Shown here: piece after piece, positions 12,472 to 30,581 of the stretch
How positions within the stretch are numbered: the first letter of the stretch is position 1
How the letters are laid out: each line of letters starts with the position of its first letter
From: Wuchereria bancrofti
Taxonomy: Eukaryota > Nematoda > Chromadorea > Rhabditida > Onchocercidae
Direction: 5' to 3'
DNA length: 64,000 nt
NCBI GenBank assembly: GCA_005281725.1
Contig: SSBO01000004.1
Coordinates: forward strand, 620,001-684,000
Notes under the pieces: model-generated
What the model saw: the letters and a program-made list of their open reading frames with translations, nothing else
Databases searched by the model: none
What the model was told of the DNA's origin: nothing
Program-made: the position numbers and the translations under genes

Positions 12472-13974
12472 AAAAGTGTCATTAGTGGTTGCTTAATGAA
12501 TTGTTTTTATTTGGAATTCAATTAAATGCAAATTTAAAAGTGAATTATTTGGTAATTCAAAAAATTTGCATTTTTCTATTACATTCTCATCTGTCTATCT
12601 CAAATGAATATTACTTATAATATTATGAGATGTTGAAACAAATTCACATTTATTTTTATTAAATCTGTCCTTAGACTTACGCTGTTAAATTAAAGTTATT
12701 ATAGCCATAAGCTACTAATGAAGAAAACATTTAGGAGATGAAGATAAGCTAACATTGTTAATAACTCTTTAAAGTAAGTATGCAAAATGATTTAATGAAG
12801 TTTTATAAACTAAAAAAGTGGAAATAAGTGTGAGAAAAAAGTATGAAATATATGTGAACAATATTTTATAATAGTAAATCAATCAGTGTGAAATTCATAA
12901 AATCAGTTATTCAATAACAGTTTGAAATTTAGCTAAGCTAAACTTTTCATAATAATTTTAAGAATAATGATTGAATTTGGAAAGTTATAACAAAACAAAT
13001 AAAATAGTTAAATAATAAAAATTGAGATGATGTTAGCTTATCTTTTGAAATTATTATAAATCATCAGTGGTAGATTAAAAATTTTTCCATAAGAGGTTGA
13101 TGTTCAGTCTATATTTCATGCTTCCATCAGGAAACCCAATATGGTAACATCAGAATTTTTAGTGACAATGTTAGTCCAGGAAGTAATTCATTTATGATTC
13201 GATTAAGTTGCTAATATTATTCTTTATTATGTTAATAAATTTTTGTATGTTTGGTTAAAGTCTATGTTAAAATAATGTTTTATTATATTTTTCCTTTTTT
13301 TTTGTTCATCTTCTTTAATTATAAATAATAGATGAAAGTAATTTGTAATGGAAAGTTATGGGATTGAAAAACTTTACATAATTGAATTTAGCGTACGAAA
13401 GATATATGTCAAGAGAAAGGACCACTGATTAAGAGTGATACTAATTCTAATTCTGTTTTGAGCTTAATCTTTAGATTCAGTCCAAACCGATCAATTATGT
13501 GTGATATAAAAATTACAAAGCATATACTGAAGATGTAAACCTGAGCAGTTTACAGAGGTTGTCAAGGTAACGCTTGCTAATATTCATTACTAAAAATCTC
13601 TCAGACGAGAAAGCGACACAACGACAATCTGCTGATTGATATGACATCAATCTTAACTCAATTTTTATCCTTCGATAATCATCATGGACATTTTCAACAA
13701 TTCCATAGGCAGGTAAACATAATAACATTCTAAATTTTGGATTAATTTTCTATTGCAGAATGTGAACGAAAATCTCTCTAACCTTATTTCGTTAGAAAAT
13801 TGCTATTTTGTGTACAGTTTCAGAGAGCAAAACAATAAGAACATTGATAAAAGTACGAACAATTTGTAAGATTGCTGTAGTTTCTTTTGACTATTTTCTT
13901 CTGAAAGTTTTTTAGATGAATTTTTTGAGTAAGAATGCTTTTATAATTTTGAAAGCCTTGAATTTCAAATTAAG
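12472..13974. other. Intergenic, may hold the first exon of nephrocystin
   Basis: AT-rich, with no complete gene seen. An open stretch at about 13760-13868 after TATTGCAG and before GTAAGA (reading NVNENLSNLISLEN...) is a possible 5' exon of the next gene, but its phase does not join the following exon with the sites I can see. Confidence 0.3.
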
Positions 13975-19564
<5,590 letters not shown>

Positions 19565-22500
19565 TGTTATCTTTTTTTTACTTAAAAAACCATTCAATTG
19601 ATTAAATCAAAATTCAACTTTTGTGATTAGCAATTATTCAAGAAGAACTTAGTTCTTTTAAGAATAATTGTGACGGAAATGTATCATTCAATAATCAGTC
19701 AGAATCATTAAATTGATTTTTTAGTACTATTAGTTTCTTGGAATATTATCGGCTAATTATCAGAAGTGGCATATTGTGAAATCTGGATGATATGAATAGT
19801 TTCAGGATCAATTTTAGTCTAAATTTAAGGGAAGCTATTAAGATGAGTCAGTCAGCGCAATTGTATGTTGTTCAGAGATTACTGCAATTGTTATCGGAGA
19901 TTTCTTAAAAATCCAAAACAATTAGTCCCCTTATGCAAATAGATGAAAATGAAAAACATTTGAAGAGTATAGCAAAACTTACATCATTAATACGTTGTAT
20001 TACATCATTTAAACCATCTGAAAGCAATTTTTAATCGTTAACATTTCATTTGTAAACACTAAGATTTTTTATAACAATTGTAAATGAAGAACAATGTTCA
20101 GGTAACACAGCTAACCAAACAAACATTTCTGTCTGTTTCTCTGATTTTTCGATTTCCGAAAAAGTAGATTATGGTATTCATCGTTTCAGTTTTTTTTTTT
20201 TTTTTTAAACTCTATTTGAGTATTACCAGAGATTTGACAATTGAGTGTTCTGAGACATAGAGGAAGAGTAATTACTGCAAGTATCACCTAGATAGATCTT
20301 CCTTCAACAACAGTATTTCTGTAGTCAACAAGTTTGATTATGCTTTTTGATTTTTGTTTCATATAAATAAATGGTTAATTGGTGATTTTAAACTGAAATT
20401 CATGTGAAAAAACAGTTTCTTGATTGCTTCAATTTGAAAGCGAAAAAAATTCTTATTGACAAGCAATCAAATCGAACTTATTTTTCAAAAACTTAATTTT
20501 TAACTACTAACATAGATGTCAAAATTTCAGTGCAAAATTTGAAGGAATTTCGGCACTGTCGTTTACTTTGGTATAATAAAGTATAAGCATTAATGTCATA
20601 TAGCAAATGTCGCAGTAGATAATACACTGTTTGCGATAAACTTTACTACAATGCTTTAATAAAAGTATGATATTACCTCAAAAGCCAATAATAATGTAAT
20701 GAAATATTGGAGAATCTAATTTAGATGTTCGATGATGAATCTATTGCCACATTGTAAACTAAAATTTTTCTTTTACTGATATTTGTTTATTTCATTCTCT
20801 CGTATAATAGTGATGAGTATTTATTATTGTTTATTTCATTCTCTCGTATATAGTGATGAGTATTTATTATTAAATTTGTTTGTTTAAACCTTTTAATTAA
20901 GTGAAATTTATTGTAGGACGGAAATGACTAAATGCAGGAAATTGCTGGAAATACAAATGTGCACTTTGTTGATTACCTTAATAGTTCAAGCACCTTATTA
21001 AACTTTTAAATCAGTTCTTTGGAGGAGGTAATACTCAATCACATTAAACTGTCCATACATTCTTACTTCTTTTAATATTATGAATATTCATAAATGTCGA
21101 ATGAAGTTAAGGAGATCTGTCTTAACCCGTCGATATCAACATGTAATCAACTTCTTGGTTGACAAAAATCCATCAAAAAGCATTTGAAAAAAAAATTGTT
21201 GTGATTAACGAAATCAACCGGACCTCAGGGCAACCGACAAATTAAAGATGTGTTGCAGCAATTAATGTAACATCTTCGTAAATCTTGTTTTTGGGGATGA
21301 TAAAGCAACTGGAATGGTGTTATATGAATCAAAACTGACTTCCGATGAAATTTAGGGAACGAAAAGGAAATAAGATAATGTGTGGGGCTTGTCGAAACCT
21401 GTTCCTCACATGAAATTATTATTTCTTCGTTTGATATTCAACTGATTTTGAGCATTCCTTTCATCCAATTCAATAATTTTAGCAGTTTATCGCTCCCCCT
21501 CGCTTTCTGAACGGAGGTAAAGCGATGGAATTCTATTTACATCTTTCTTCATTTATTAGTGAGTAGACTGCTTTTCAAGAATTTTCAGAAATATTATATT
21601 AAGAAGTAAATTGTGGCGATCGCTTTAACTTTGGTATTCGTCATCTAAAAGAAACAGGCGCAAACAATTTCTGATACGAAGATTATATCTATTTCAAAAG
21701 GCTCTTTCAATAACTCAGTTGAACACAGTAACAGCAGCACGTCTTCTTAGATACAAGCTGATCATTACGCAATTGGCGTAAAAGACATGTGTCACACCAG
21801 AAACAAAACGAAACGTATAAGACTACTATAATTGCACCTCACATTTAGCCCAAAAATTTGGGAAACTGCAGCTCGAGAAACAAGAAGAATGGGACAAATT
21901 AAAACCCTGAATTAATTCAATAGTTTTAGTGGGAATTTTAATGGTTTGCTGCCAACTTAGAATAATTACTGCTAACTTAAATATTTCTACTCACTGATCT
22001 CCTAACAACATTAACAGCAGTCTATTTTACATAACCCGACTCTGAAATAAATTCGTTGTTACATTTTCGACACCAAACTCCAAATGCTTGCTCCCGTCAT
22101 GATTCGGCATTATTTTTATTGTGATTACATATAATAAACTAAAACTGACTTGAACTCAATCCGAGGGATAATATGCCTACCAAATCTACGAACCTATTTC
22201 ACTGTAAAAGTTAACGTTTAATAATCAAAGGATAACTTCAGAAATAGACCTCAGAAGCTATAAACATAATAATGTAACAACGAAAATCGGATGAACCTTA
22301 ATTACTAGCATTAAATGACAAGCTTCATGATATAACGACCAAAAATCTAAGAAGAGGGAATTTTGGAAAGCTAAGAAGATCATTAAGACAAAGAATCAGT
22401 AAAGAGTTATCACGTATTTCAATTCCGATGTAATTTATGCATGTTTGCCAAAATAAACACTATATATTTGTAAAAATATCTAATTTCTTTGGTTTCCTTC

Positions 22501-22567
22501 ATTACAAGCAGTAAACGAAGGGAAATGTATCGTATTTAGAAATCAAAAGATGTAGTAAACGTTCAGA
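19565..22567. other. Intergenic between nephrocystin and ATP synthase delta (convergent 3' ends)
   Basis: No gene seen. It holds a poly-T run (about 20190-20207) and a 44-bp tandem duplication (20785-20871). Otherwise it is AT-rich with stops in all frames. Confidence 0.45.
20785..20871. repeat. Tandem duplication of a 43-44 bp unit
   Basis: Two adjacent copies starting GTTTATTTCATTCTCTCGTA and ending GATGAGTATTTATTATT differ by one base (AATAGTG versus TATAGTG, 44 against 43 bp). Confidence 0.9.
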
Positions 22568-23547
22568 TCACTTCTCTATGCTATGGGCAGCTTTTATCAG
22601 TGCCTCGTATGTTTCTATTTCAATTTGCACTACAGCTCGAGCGTCATCTTCCATCGGCTCTAGAGCGCGTCGTTGTGCCGAACTTAGTTCCTCTTCAGCC
22701 TTCTGCAAGTATACTCTATCAATTCAAATTATTCAAGTCAAGCATAACAAATAAAATGTAGTTTTGAATAACCTTGATCACATTTTACGAAAATCTTGAC
22801 AGATTAAAAGTAGAGAAATTAAGCTGAGGTATTTATACCGATAAATCGATATCTTCAAGTCTGATTGCTTCTTCCGCCAGAACTTGACAAGAACCATCTG
22901 GATTCATTGAAAGAGTACCAGATGAGGCAAAATATTGAATATTTTTATCTGAAAAAGCAGCAACAGAATAGTTCATAAATATAAACGATCTCCGAGACAA
23001 GTACATTTAATTTTTCAATGATATTCAAATTTGGCATAATTCACCATCTTTATCCACGACTCGAACAACACCCGGCTTCAACATTCCCAATACCGGTACA
23101 TGCTTTGGCAAAATACCAACTGAGCCATTCAAGGTAGAAATATCGACCTGCTTTACTACAGTATTATTGAAAAAAACCTGCAATATAAAAATATGAGAAA
23201 AAGTTTTTCTATCAACTCAAACCTTTTCACTAAATCCCAATCCTCTGCAAGGCCATTACAATTAAAACTAAGTTTGGAACTTTCTAAACTTACAAAATAC
23301 AGAAATGAACAAGTTTCAGATTAAAGGGAAAAAACATGGACGAAGAAAGAGGGTCAGGAAGAAAGGAAAGGAGGACAAACTGCTCAAACTGATGCAAATT
23401 TACCTCAACAGGTGATGCAAAAGTCAATCGAAGTTCGTCAACATTTACTGCAGGCGCTTCTTTCGTTACATTCTGTACGGTTTCCACCGCAGCGTAACAT
23501 CGCCGTAGAATATTCGACAATCGGTGAATATTACGCCGTGATAACAT
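22568..23547 (-). CDS. Mitochondrial ATP synthase subunit delta (F1 central stalk)
   Basis: Four exons on the minus strand, 23404-23547, 23045-23177, 22839-22948 and 22568-22702, join in frame to 173 residues. The N-terminus (MLSRRNIHRLSNILRRCYAA) is a basic mitochondrial presequence. The mature part begins ELRLTFASPVE and continues with the beta-sandwich typical of subunit delta (bacterial epsilon): VDISTLNGSVGILPKHVPVLGML, PGVV, YFASSGTLSMNPDGSCQVLAEEAI. A C-terminal helical hairpin is rich in Ala and Glu. The protein sits on the rotor shaft with gamma and epsilon and couples proton flow to ATP synthesis. Length and order are normal and nothing is broken. It lies about 3.1 kb downstream of the SSDP gene on the same strand. 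Confidence 0.95.
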
Positions 23548-26500
23548 CCTTAAAATTTCATATGAAAATGGCAATTTGTTGATTTAATCAGTGGAAACAC
23601 ATTTCCAACATATTTGAGATTACTTCCTTCCAGATGTACAAAAGGAGCTACAGCCATAACTCAACGCGGAAATGTTCATAGATCGTTCGAAAAAGATACC
23701 CAAAGAGGAAGATGAAAAAAAAAGTAACTAAGATTTATGCAAATTAAATTCGTAAACCCCTTTCCAATGATGGTATATTGCAACTCAGAAGTAGTTAATT
23801 TTAAATTTTGGCATTTGAACCATTTAAGTCAAAATAAAACGGCGTAAGAAACAGAAAGGTAGGAGAAAAGTTGTAAAAAGCCATGATAAATTATAAAAGA
23901 CAGAAAAAATATGCAATCGACACAACTCTGCCACAAGTCACCGAATGATGAACTCATCGCTGTCCCCCACCTCTTCAAGCCACACTCACTTTTGTATGAT
24001 ACAAACGAACCACTATGAAACTTTCATGTCTCACGTAGCTTGATTCGTCTGCACCCCTTAACCTTAGTGGATACCGAGGTGAACTGCTTTGTCGTAAGAG
24101 TGTACCCTGCAATCTACCCACCATACCCTTCCCATCATTCCAGAATTCTTTATGGAGGCTAAGAAACGAAAGACGGAGGACATCCCTGTGACTTTTATGA
24201 ATGCATAAATCCCTCCCCGCTCATTAGTTGCCTTTACCGGGGCGAGAAAACTGGACCAAGCACAGGTTACTACTTTGTTAAGAGTTAGTTACCAACAAAA
24301 GCTTACGTAAATAGGACTGCAAAGAAGTCATATCCTTACCGGTTATGAAACCTCAGTATGATACACTATGAACTCTGTTGATCTACACAGTTTATGGTAA
24401 TATGAAGAGGAGGTGCACACCCTTAAGCTTCTCGGATCTATCCATTACGTCACCAAGCTTTTTACAAACTTCTACAAAAACCATCTATTGTGCAAGTGTG
24501 AGAAACAATTGTTTGTTCTTTATGTTGCAGAAAAAACACAATGAAATACATTAGTGAATGGATGTAGATTTTAGCAAAAAATAGAATTTGGGACAGATGC
24601 TCCAAGAGACATTTAGATTTAAATAATCACTGAAAAACTGATGATGCGGGCATTTTTAGATATTATGAACAAAAAGAATGCAACAAAAACCTTTTACAGG
24701 AAGCACAGAGAAGACGCCTTCTTTTTGCATAAAAATAATTTAAAAAGTTGAAACCAAAGCATACAATGCATAAGTTATATAGGGATGCTAATCATACTAT
24801 ATCTCCCAGTTTTTAAGATATTAAAATCTTCCCATCTCTATTCCACTCTTTTCTATCTGAACTAAGCTACTAATATATAAACTGTTCTATAATAAAACTG
24901 CTCCAAATTTGTTACTAATACCACATCTGTACTAAACTACACTACGAACCTCAAAAATTGTAACTCAAGAGTTATTAAGCTTATCATACCAACTTTGCAC
25001 TTTGAATACCCCAGAAAGTAAAAACTTTTCCTAACAAACCTTTACTAAGCGCTACAAATAACCTTTCCGACCCTCATTTTCCCAGTCTCTGATTATCAGA
25101 ATCATTTCCAAACCCAAAATCCACGAAAGCATAAAAAGCCTCTTACATCTGCCACCTTAGTAGGAAATATTTGAGAATTAGAAGTTAGGTTCGAAAGAGA
25201 CAAGATCTGCGTAATGAAAGCATTATTCACAATGTTTAGAGATGATAGAACAATGACAAAAATTGATTCGTTAGTCAAACATTACATAGCGATTAATTAA
25301 TGTTTACCGCACATTACAAAACAAACAAAACATGAATATTGGAAAATTAGGAAAAAAAAAAACATTCAACAAATTTACATACAATACTGAAGTTATTTCA
25401 GAGAGGGGAAATGTGAAAATTTCAGACTTTTTACATGTGAATCAGTTCGAATATTTATTATAGCTTACCAGTAACATTTTATTTAACGACAGCTCTTCTC
25501 TTCGGTGATCTTATCGCTACTTGGGTAGGAGTTCATGTTCTAGCAGACACGTCAAAATGTAACATGACCTTAAAGCCATTTCATTAAATATAATCAGTGC
25601 TGCTGCTTTCTACAACCTCCTTCAAATATATCGAACCACTCACCCTCTTGTGATTAAATAAATTTCATAAAGAATAAACCAAATAATTTCACAAAAGGAG
25701 ACAAGATCCAATAAAGATATGAAAATAATTTACTCGCTGTACCTAAGGAATAAATAGAAGCAACTTGCACAAGTATGCAGAAAAGAGATTCATTTCCAGC
25801 TGTATATGAAATTTATTAATCTTAAAATGTCAGAAATTAAGAAGTATAAAATAACTCCCTATAAGAATAACTTAAGCCACGAAAAACAAATTTTCTGCAA
25901 ACCCCGATCAGTACAGTTAAACCACCAAATGTTTAGTAAGCAAATAAATAGGAAGCATGAAGATAAATAGCAAGAAAATATATGGAAAATAAACTGAGAG
26001 ACAGACAACTAAAATCGTATAAGTGGAGAAATTTTGCGAGGAATTTTCTTCCAATTTCATGCGAAAAAGGATTAATATATCACCAAGTCAGGCATAACCG
26101 ACTGGTCAATAAGTTTAAAATATCCGCAAGGACTTTTAGAGTGAGAGAGTACGACAAAAAAAAAGACAATAGGAACTAAATTTTTGTGGACGGATAAGAA
26201 AATGCAAGAAAAACTAAAGGAGTAATGCATCTAGATAAAACTGAAAGTCAAGAGAACGCAAAACTACGTCTTCTAAGTTTTTTCGAGCACCTAATGTGTC
26301 GCTGCTTTCGCTTTTCAGGTAAAGGGAAAACCAGAATATGCTGAAGAGAAGCGCAAACATAAAACAAAGGCGAGGAAATCCAAGACAAAAGATTTGTCAT
26401 GAAGTGCGCATAAGATTTTTAAAAACGCTTTTTGCACTAGGTCGCTGGACTTTAGTCAGGACATAGATATTCTGGCTAGTTCGCACTAATTTTTCGTTTT

Positions 26501-26683
26501 TATGTCATTAAAGAAACACTGCTTATAGATAGCAATCAGATTAATCAGATCACTTTGAAAAAAGAAATACGAATAGCAGCAATCTCGGTGGTTCTCATCA
26601 GGATCCAACCGGACAAGCGCTTTGAACTTTAGATTGCGAAAGATCCACTGATGTGTAAATAATTCATTTTGAAAGTCAAATCA
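23548..26683. other. Intergenic between ATP synthase delta and SSDP
   Basis: No gene recognised. A slightly GC-richer stretch (about 23930-24270) upstream of the ATP synthase start has no convincing reading frame. The plus-strand open stretch at 25982-26179 is Lys/Arg-rich without family features. Confidence 0.4.
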
Positions 26684-29600
26684 TTACGAAAAATAACTTT
26701 CAGCATTATTATCTTCCTTTGCACCAAAATGCTTCAAATCATCAAATAAACTTTGCTTGATTTTCGATATTTCACTTGCTTCTTCCTATAAACAGGATTA
26801 TACACATTAAATAAAACTTAAAATATAAAAAAAAAGTTCATAGTGAAGTAACTATTACTCAACGGAAATACCTTATCAGAATACGTTTTACGCCGGTTCG
26901 TTGATCACAATTACTAATTCTTACATTATTAAACAAATGAAAAATGAGATGGCCCCTCACATATTACACTTCAAGGAAGTTGTGAAATTTTCTTCATTCT
27001 TTATATACGACTTACTGTTGAGGATACAAAAAAACCCAACTGGCAAATTATTATAGAACTATCGCAAGAGATAAAGGTTAACAGTTAGAGGAAGTCGAAA
27101 ATAACGGTATTATGTATAATATATAAATGAGAACTAACATTTACTTGTCCACCAGAACCTGAGTTGGTATTTGAACTATTGCCGGGTCCATTACCTTGAC
27201 TGCCACCAGCTACAGCATTCGGAGGTGCACCAGACTGTGAATGTACCGAACCAGGACCACCAACTCCGGCCCCTGCTACTGAGCCTGGACCACCCACTGG
27301 TGCCTGACTGCCTGTATTTCACAAAAAAAGTTAGTAAGAAATCCAATGTGGACAACTCACGCAAATGATAATAGTCGGACAGTTTCGAAGCATGAAACAT
27401 GTTTCTATAAAAAATTGCCATAGCTAATTGGAGACGGTTAGGAAATCAAAACCACCCGCAGCCTTACCAGCAGGTGGAATGGGTGAAATAAACGAGGAGG
27501 ATTAGTGGCTAACACCGTCTACGCCTCAAAGAAGGGTAATGGAGAAATCAAGTCCTGTGAGCAGTCGCGCCGCCATCAGGAAATCGCGGCAACTGGACCG
27601 TTTTCACTTTGTTAATACTGAGTGCAGGGTTGTAAATTGAAACAGATGCCACGGTGCATGAGGCCTGTAACAAAAATGAACAACTCCCCTCCTAACAACG
27701 TAAATATATAGTCGAAATACATAGAAATGAAACGAAAAAGCGAGCTCAGGAAGGGATATTGGAAAACTACAAACCTGGTCCGCCTGCTGTGCTTGGTGTA
27801 CCGCCATTTAGTCCACCATGTGTAGAAGCAGGTGATTGTTTCATTTCATCACCATTCAATAATGAACCAACCTGTGGTTCGGGACCGGAACCCGGAGGTC
27901 CGGCTGAACCTCTGCCACCTGCTCCAGGAGTCATACTGCCTTCAGAACCATGCATAACGTACTGCAACCGCATTTTTATTAAAACAAGGACCTTGCAGAC
28001 AAAAAAAATTGCACCGTATAGAGTGAATTTACTTATTATTACTGATATGCCTGAAAAAGTGTTGAAGTTAAAGCATAAAATAAAGTACTGGTATATTCGA
28101 GGCAGATGACATCATCATGTAACCCCTTGGATCAGCCTGTCCATCAGGCCCTGTTGGCATTGGTCCTTGCGGTCCTGGTGATGACATCATTGAAGGAGTT
28201 GATGAACACATCGCGCCATTTGGCATCATCGCATTCTTAAAAATAGAAAATATAACTAACATAATAATACAGGTATTTCGAGTTGTATTAATGAAACCTC
28301 GAATAATGTCGTAAATAGCTAATCAATGTTATTAACATCGTGGAAACTATGTATCATTTCCTTCTTTACTTTATTATCCAGAATCGAAAACCATATTCAC
28401 AAAAATCCTTACGAACGACATTACACATCTTCAAACTAGCATAAGCACCTAAGAAGCAAAGCATCTAATAACAATGAACATACTGGAGGGAAAGGCGTCC
28501 CCGTTGGAGACTCCATGTACATTTGAGAGCCATATCGCATTGGACCATTTGGTCGCATTCCCGGGAAATTCTAAAAATATGGATTTTGTGGAAATTCGAG
28601 ATGTAATTTGTGAGTCAGTTAATATTTTTAATATATTCAAACAATAAAGAGAATACTTCTATTTCGAACTATCTTAAACGTTAATGCCTTTATCAAAATT
28701 TCAATACTTTCGAAGAGGGGAATTCGGTATAAAAAAGGACATTTCGGGTATGAACAATCAGGGATGTGTGCAGAGATGTCTAAACAATCTGAAAAGTCTC
28801 GTACTGTCTCTAAGCAAACTGCGGAAAACTCAAACTGCAGTACAGCATAAGTATACTTAGTAAAATGATGTAAGCATACCGTTGGCATACGCATCGGGCC
28901 TGCACTTGGAGGTAGTCGCTGTGGTTGCATGGGTCGCATTTGTTCACCAAATATATGCGGAGGTCCAGCACCTGGGAAGCCAGCGCCAGGTGGCATGGCA
29001 CCTGGGCCTGGTGGACCATTCCTTGATGGCATAGCATATCGTGGTGGAACTGGAGCAAAGCTTCCAGAAGGAGGCACGCCTTAAAATATCAAAATGATCA
29101 TTATAATGCATTTAATAATTAAACTTTGGATGACTTGCCCTAGGTTAACCATAAATTTTAAACGAGCTGGGAACATGATATAATGAAACAGGGAATATAA
29201 CTGTAGTTAAAATTTGTTACTGATCCTAATATATAACCTGAAATGGGTGACGACTGACTAGTTGCGCCTGATGGTCCCGGTTGTCCACTTCGTGGAGGAT
29301 AATAACCAGCCGGCATAAGTCCATCTGGTCCTGGTCCAGGTCCCATACCTAGAGGGCTAGCCGCTGCTGACGGAAACTGTAACAACGCAATTGAAATTCA
29401 GAGATGAATAACATGTGAGGTAATCGCAACCACCAAACAAAGAAAAGTCAAACAAATAGTTGGTATAATTTGCTAAATAAAATGAAAACCGACCAGATGA
29501 GATCCGTGCATACCATTCATCATTGGTGTACCAGCAGGACCTGGAGGAACGCCATGACTTGCATTCATAAACCCCTAGAACCGAAAAATATAAAAATCAA

Positions 29601-30581
29601 CCTTTCGTTACCCAAATAACACTTCGCCTTTATTTTTTATAATCACGAAAATATATACAATAACAGAGACAGCTAAAAAAAAGATCAGAAAGAAAGTTAC
29701 GTATTCATGAAAAGCTTTAGCTTCTTGTGAAGCTTCACACGTATCTCGCCTTTCCGGAGCTGCTGAGTATAAATCCCAAAATAAACTGCAAATAATTTCC
29801 GTAACTGATGGATAAAGATAAAAATTCAAACACAATGAAACTATCTTCGCTTTTTTTCCGTTCAAATTGGAAAGAGTGCATGTAAACTTACAAGAACCAA
29901 TTCTGCAGAAATCCTGGTGCGTCGCCAATATTAATTTGCTTCGATGCATTATTTTGCTGAAATAATTCGCGTGTTTTCGGTTTTCTCCATCTCATATTTG
30001 GTTGTGAAAGAAAAAATATGTTAAACAGTGCTGATTAGTTTTGCTTCAGTTATAAAATTATCTCATATCAACCTGATTTATATAATTCTTTCTCCTCCTG
30101 AAAGACTTATCAGACTAGAGTTTTACAAATATTTCCGACAAATTTTCGGAAATAATGCAAATGAGTAGACTAATAACTCATAAACGTAAGAATTTAAAAA
30201 TTTAACAATTGCAGTCTCTCACCGATAACATTTCTCCTTTGAATGATTCGGCAGTTTTCGTTGCACCATTATGCACCAAATATTCATACACAAATCCAGC
30301 AAGCCTAAATACTATCGGTAATTAAACAAGACCTCCAGCATTTCAAAAGATCATTTCCTAGACAATGCAATGAAGCTGACCAGTAAACGATGCTCTTCAT
30401 ATACGCAAATGCCATTCCTGACGATAAGGAATCCGACATTGAATCACTGAATTTATTAGATGCTCCTTAACTATTCGAAAAAAAAAAAAACTTACTTCTC
30501 TTTTGCTGCAGCTTCACTTTGGCTTGTTAGTGTTGTTTGGGTTCGATTAGACGGTGGCCCCTTTGGCTGTTGTGCAAACAT
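26684..30581 (-). CDS. SSDP/SSBP-type transcription cofactor (LUFS domain)
   Basis: Twelve exons on the minus strand join in frame to 475 residues: 30496-30581, 30223-30304, 29892-29956, 29701-29785, 29494-29574, 29238-29376, 28880-29079, 28484-28570, 28089-28235, 27775-27961, 27145-27311 and 26684-26785. The N-terminal LUFS/LisH region reads [27 protein letters not shown], then [11 protein letters not shown] and [28 protein letters not shown] across exons 1-4. This matches vertebrate SSBP2/3/4 and fly Ssdp. The remainder is a long Pro-Gly-Met-rich low-complexity tail, as in the family. SSDP proteins bind LDB1 (Chip) and protect LIM-homeodomain complexes in the nucleus; in C. elegans the homologue is sam-10. 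The C-terminal exon ([19 protein letters not shown]) is not part of the usual vertebrate tail. A further in-frame exon could be included at 30381-30446. The start at 30581 gives the best family alignment. Confidence 0.93.
30381..30446 (-). CDS. Possible cassette exon or alternative first exon of the SSDP gene
   Basis: Between exons 1 and 2 of the SSDP gene lies an open 66-base segment with a good acceptor (AAATTCAG at its upstream edge) and a donor (TTTACTG/GTCAGC). It starts and ends in phase 2, the same as the flanking junction, so inclusion would add 22 residues in frame (including [20 protein letters not shown]) inside the conserved LUFS helix. It also contains its own ATG ten bases or so after the acceptor, which would suit a trans-spliced alternative start. 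No transcript evidence is available from sequence alone. Confidence 0.35.

Noticed and set aside
27171..28109. Plus-strand open frames across the SSDP Pro-Gly exons
   Set aside because: They are antisense shadows of the minus-strand Pro/Gly-rich coding exons.
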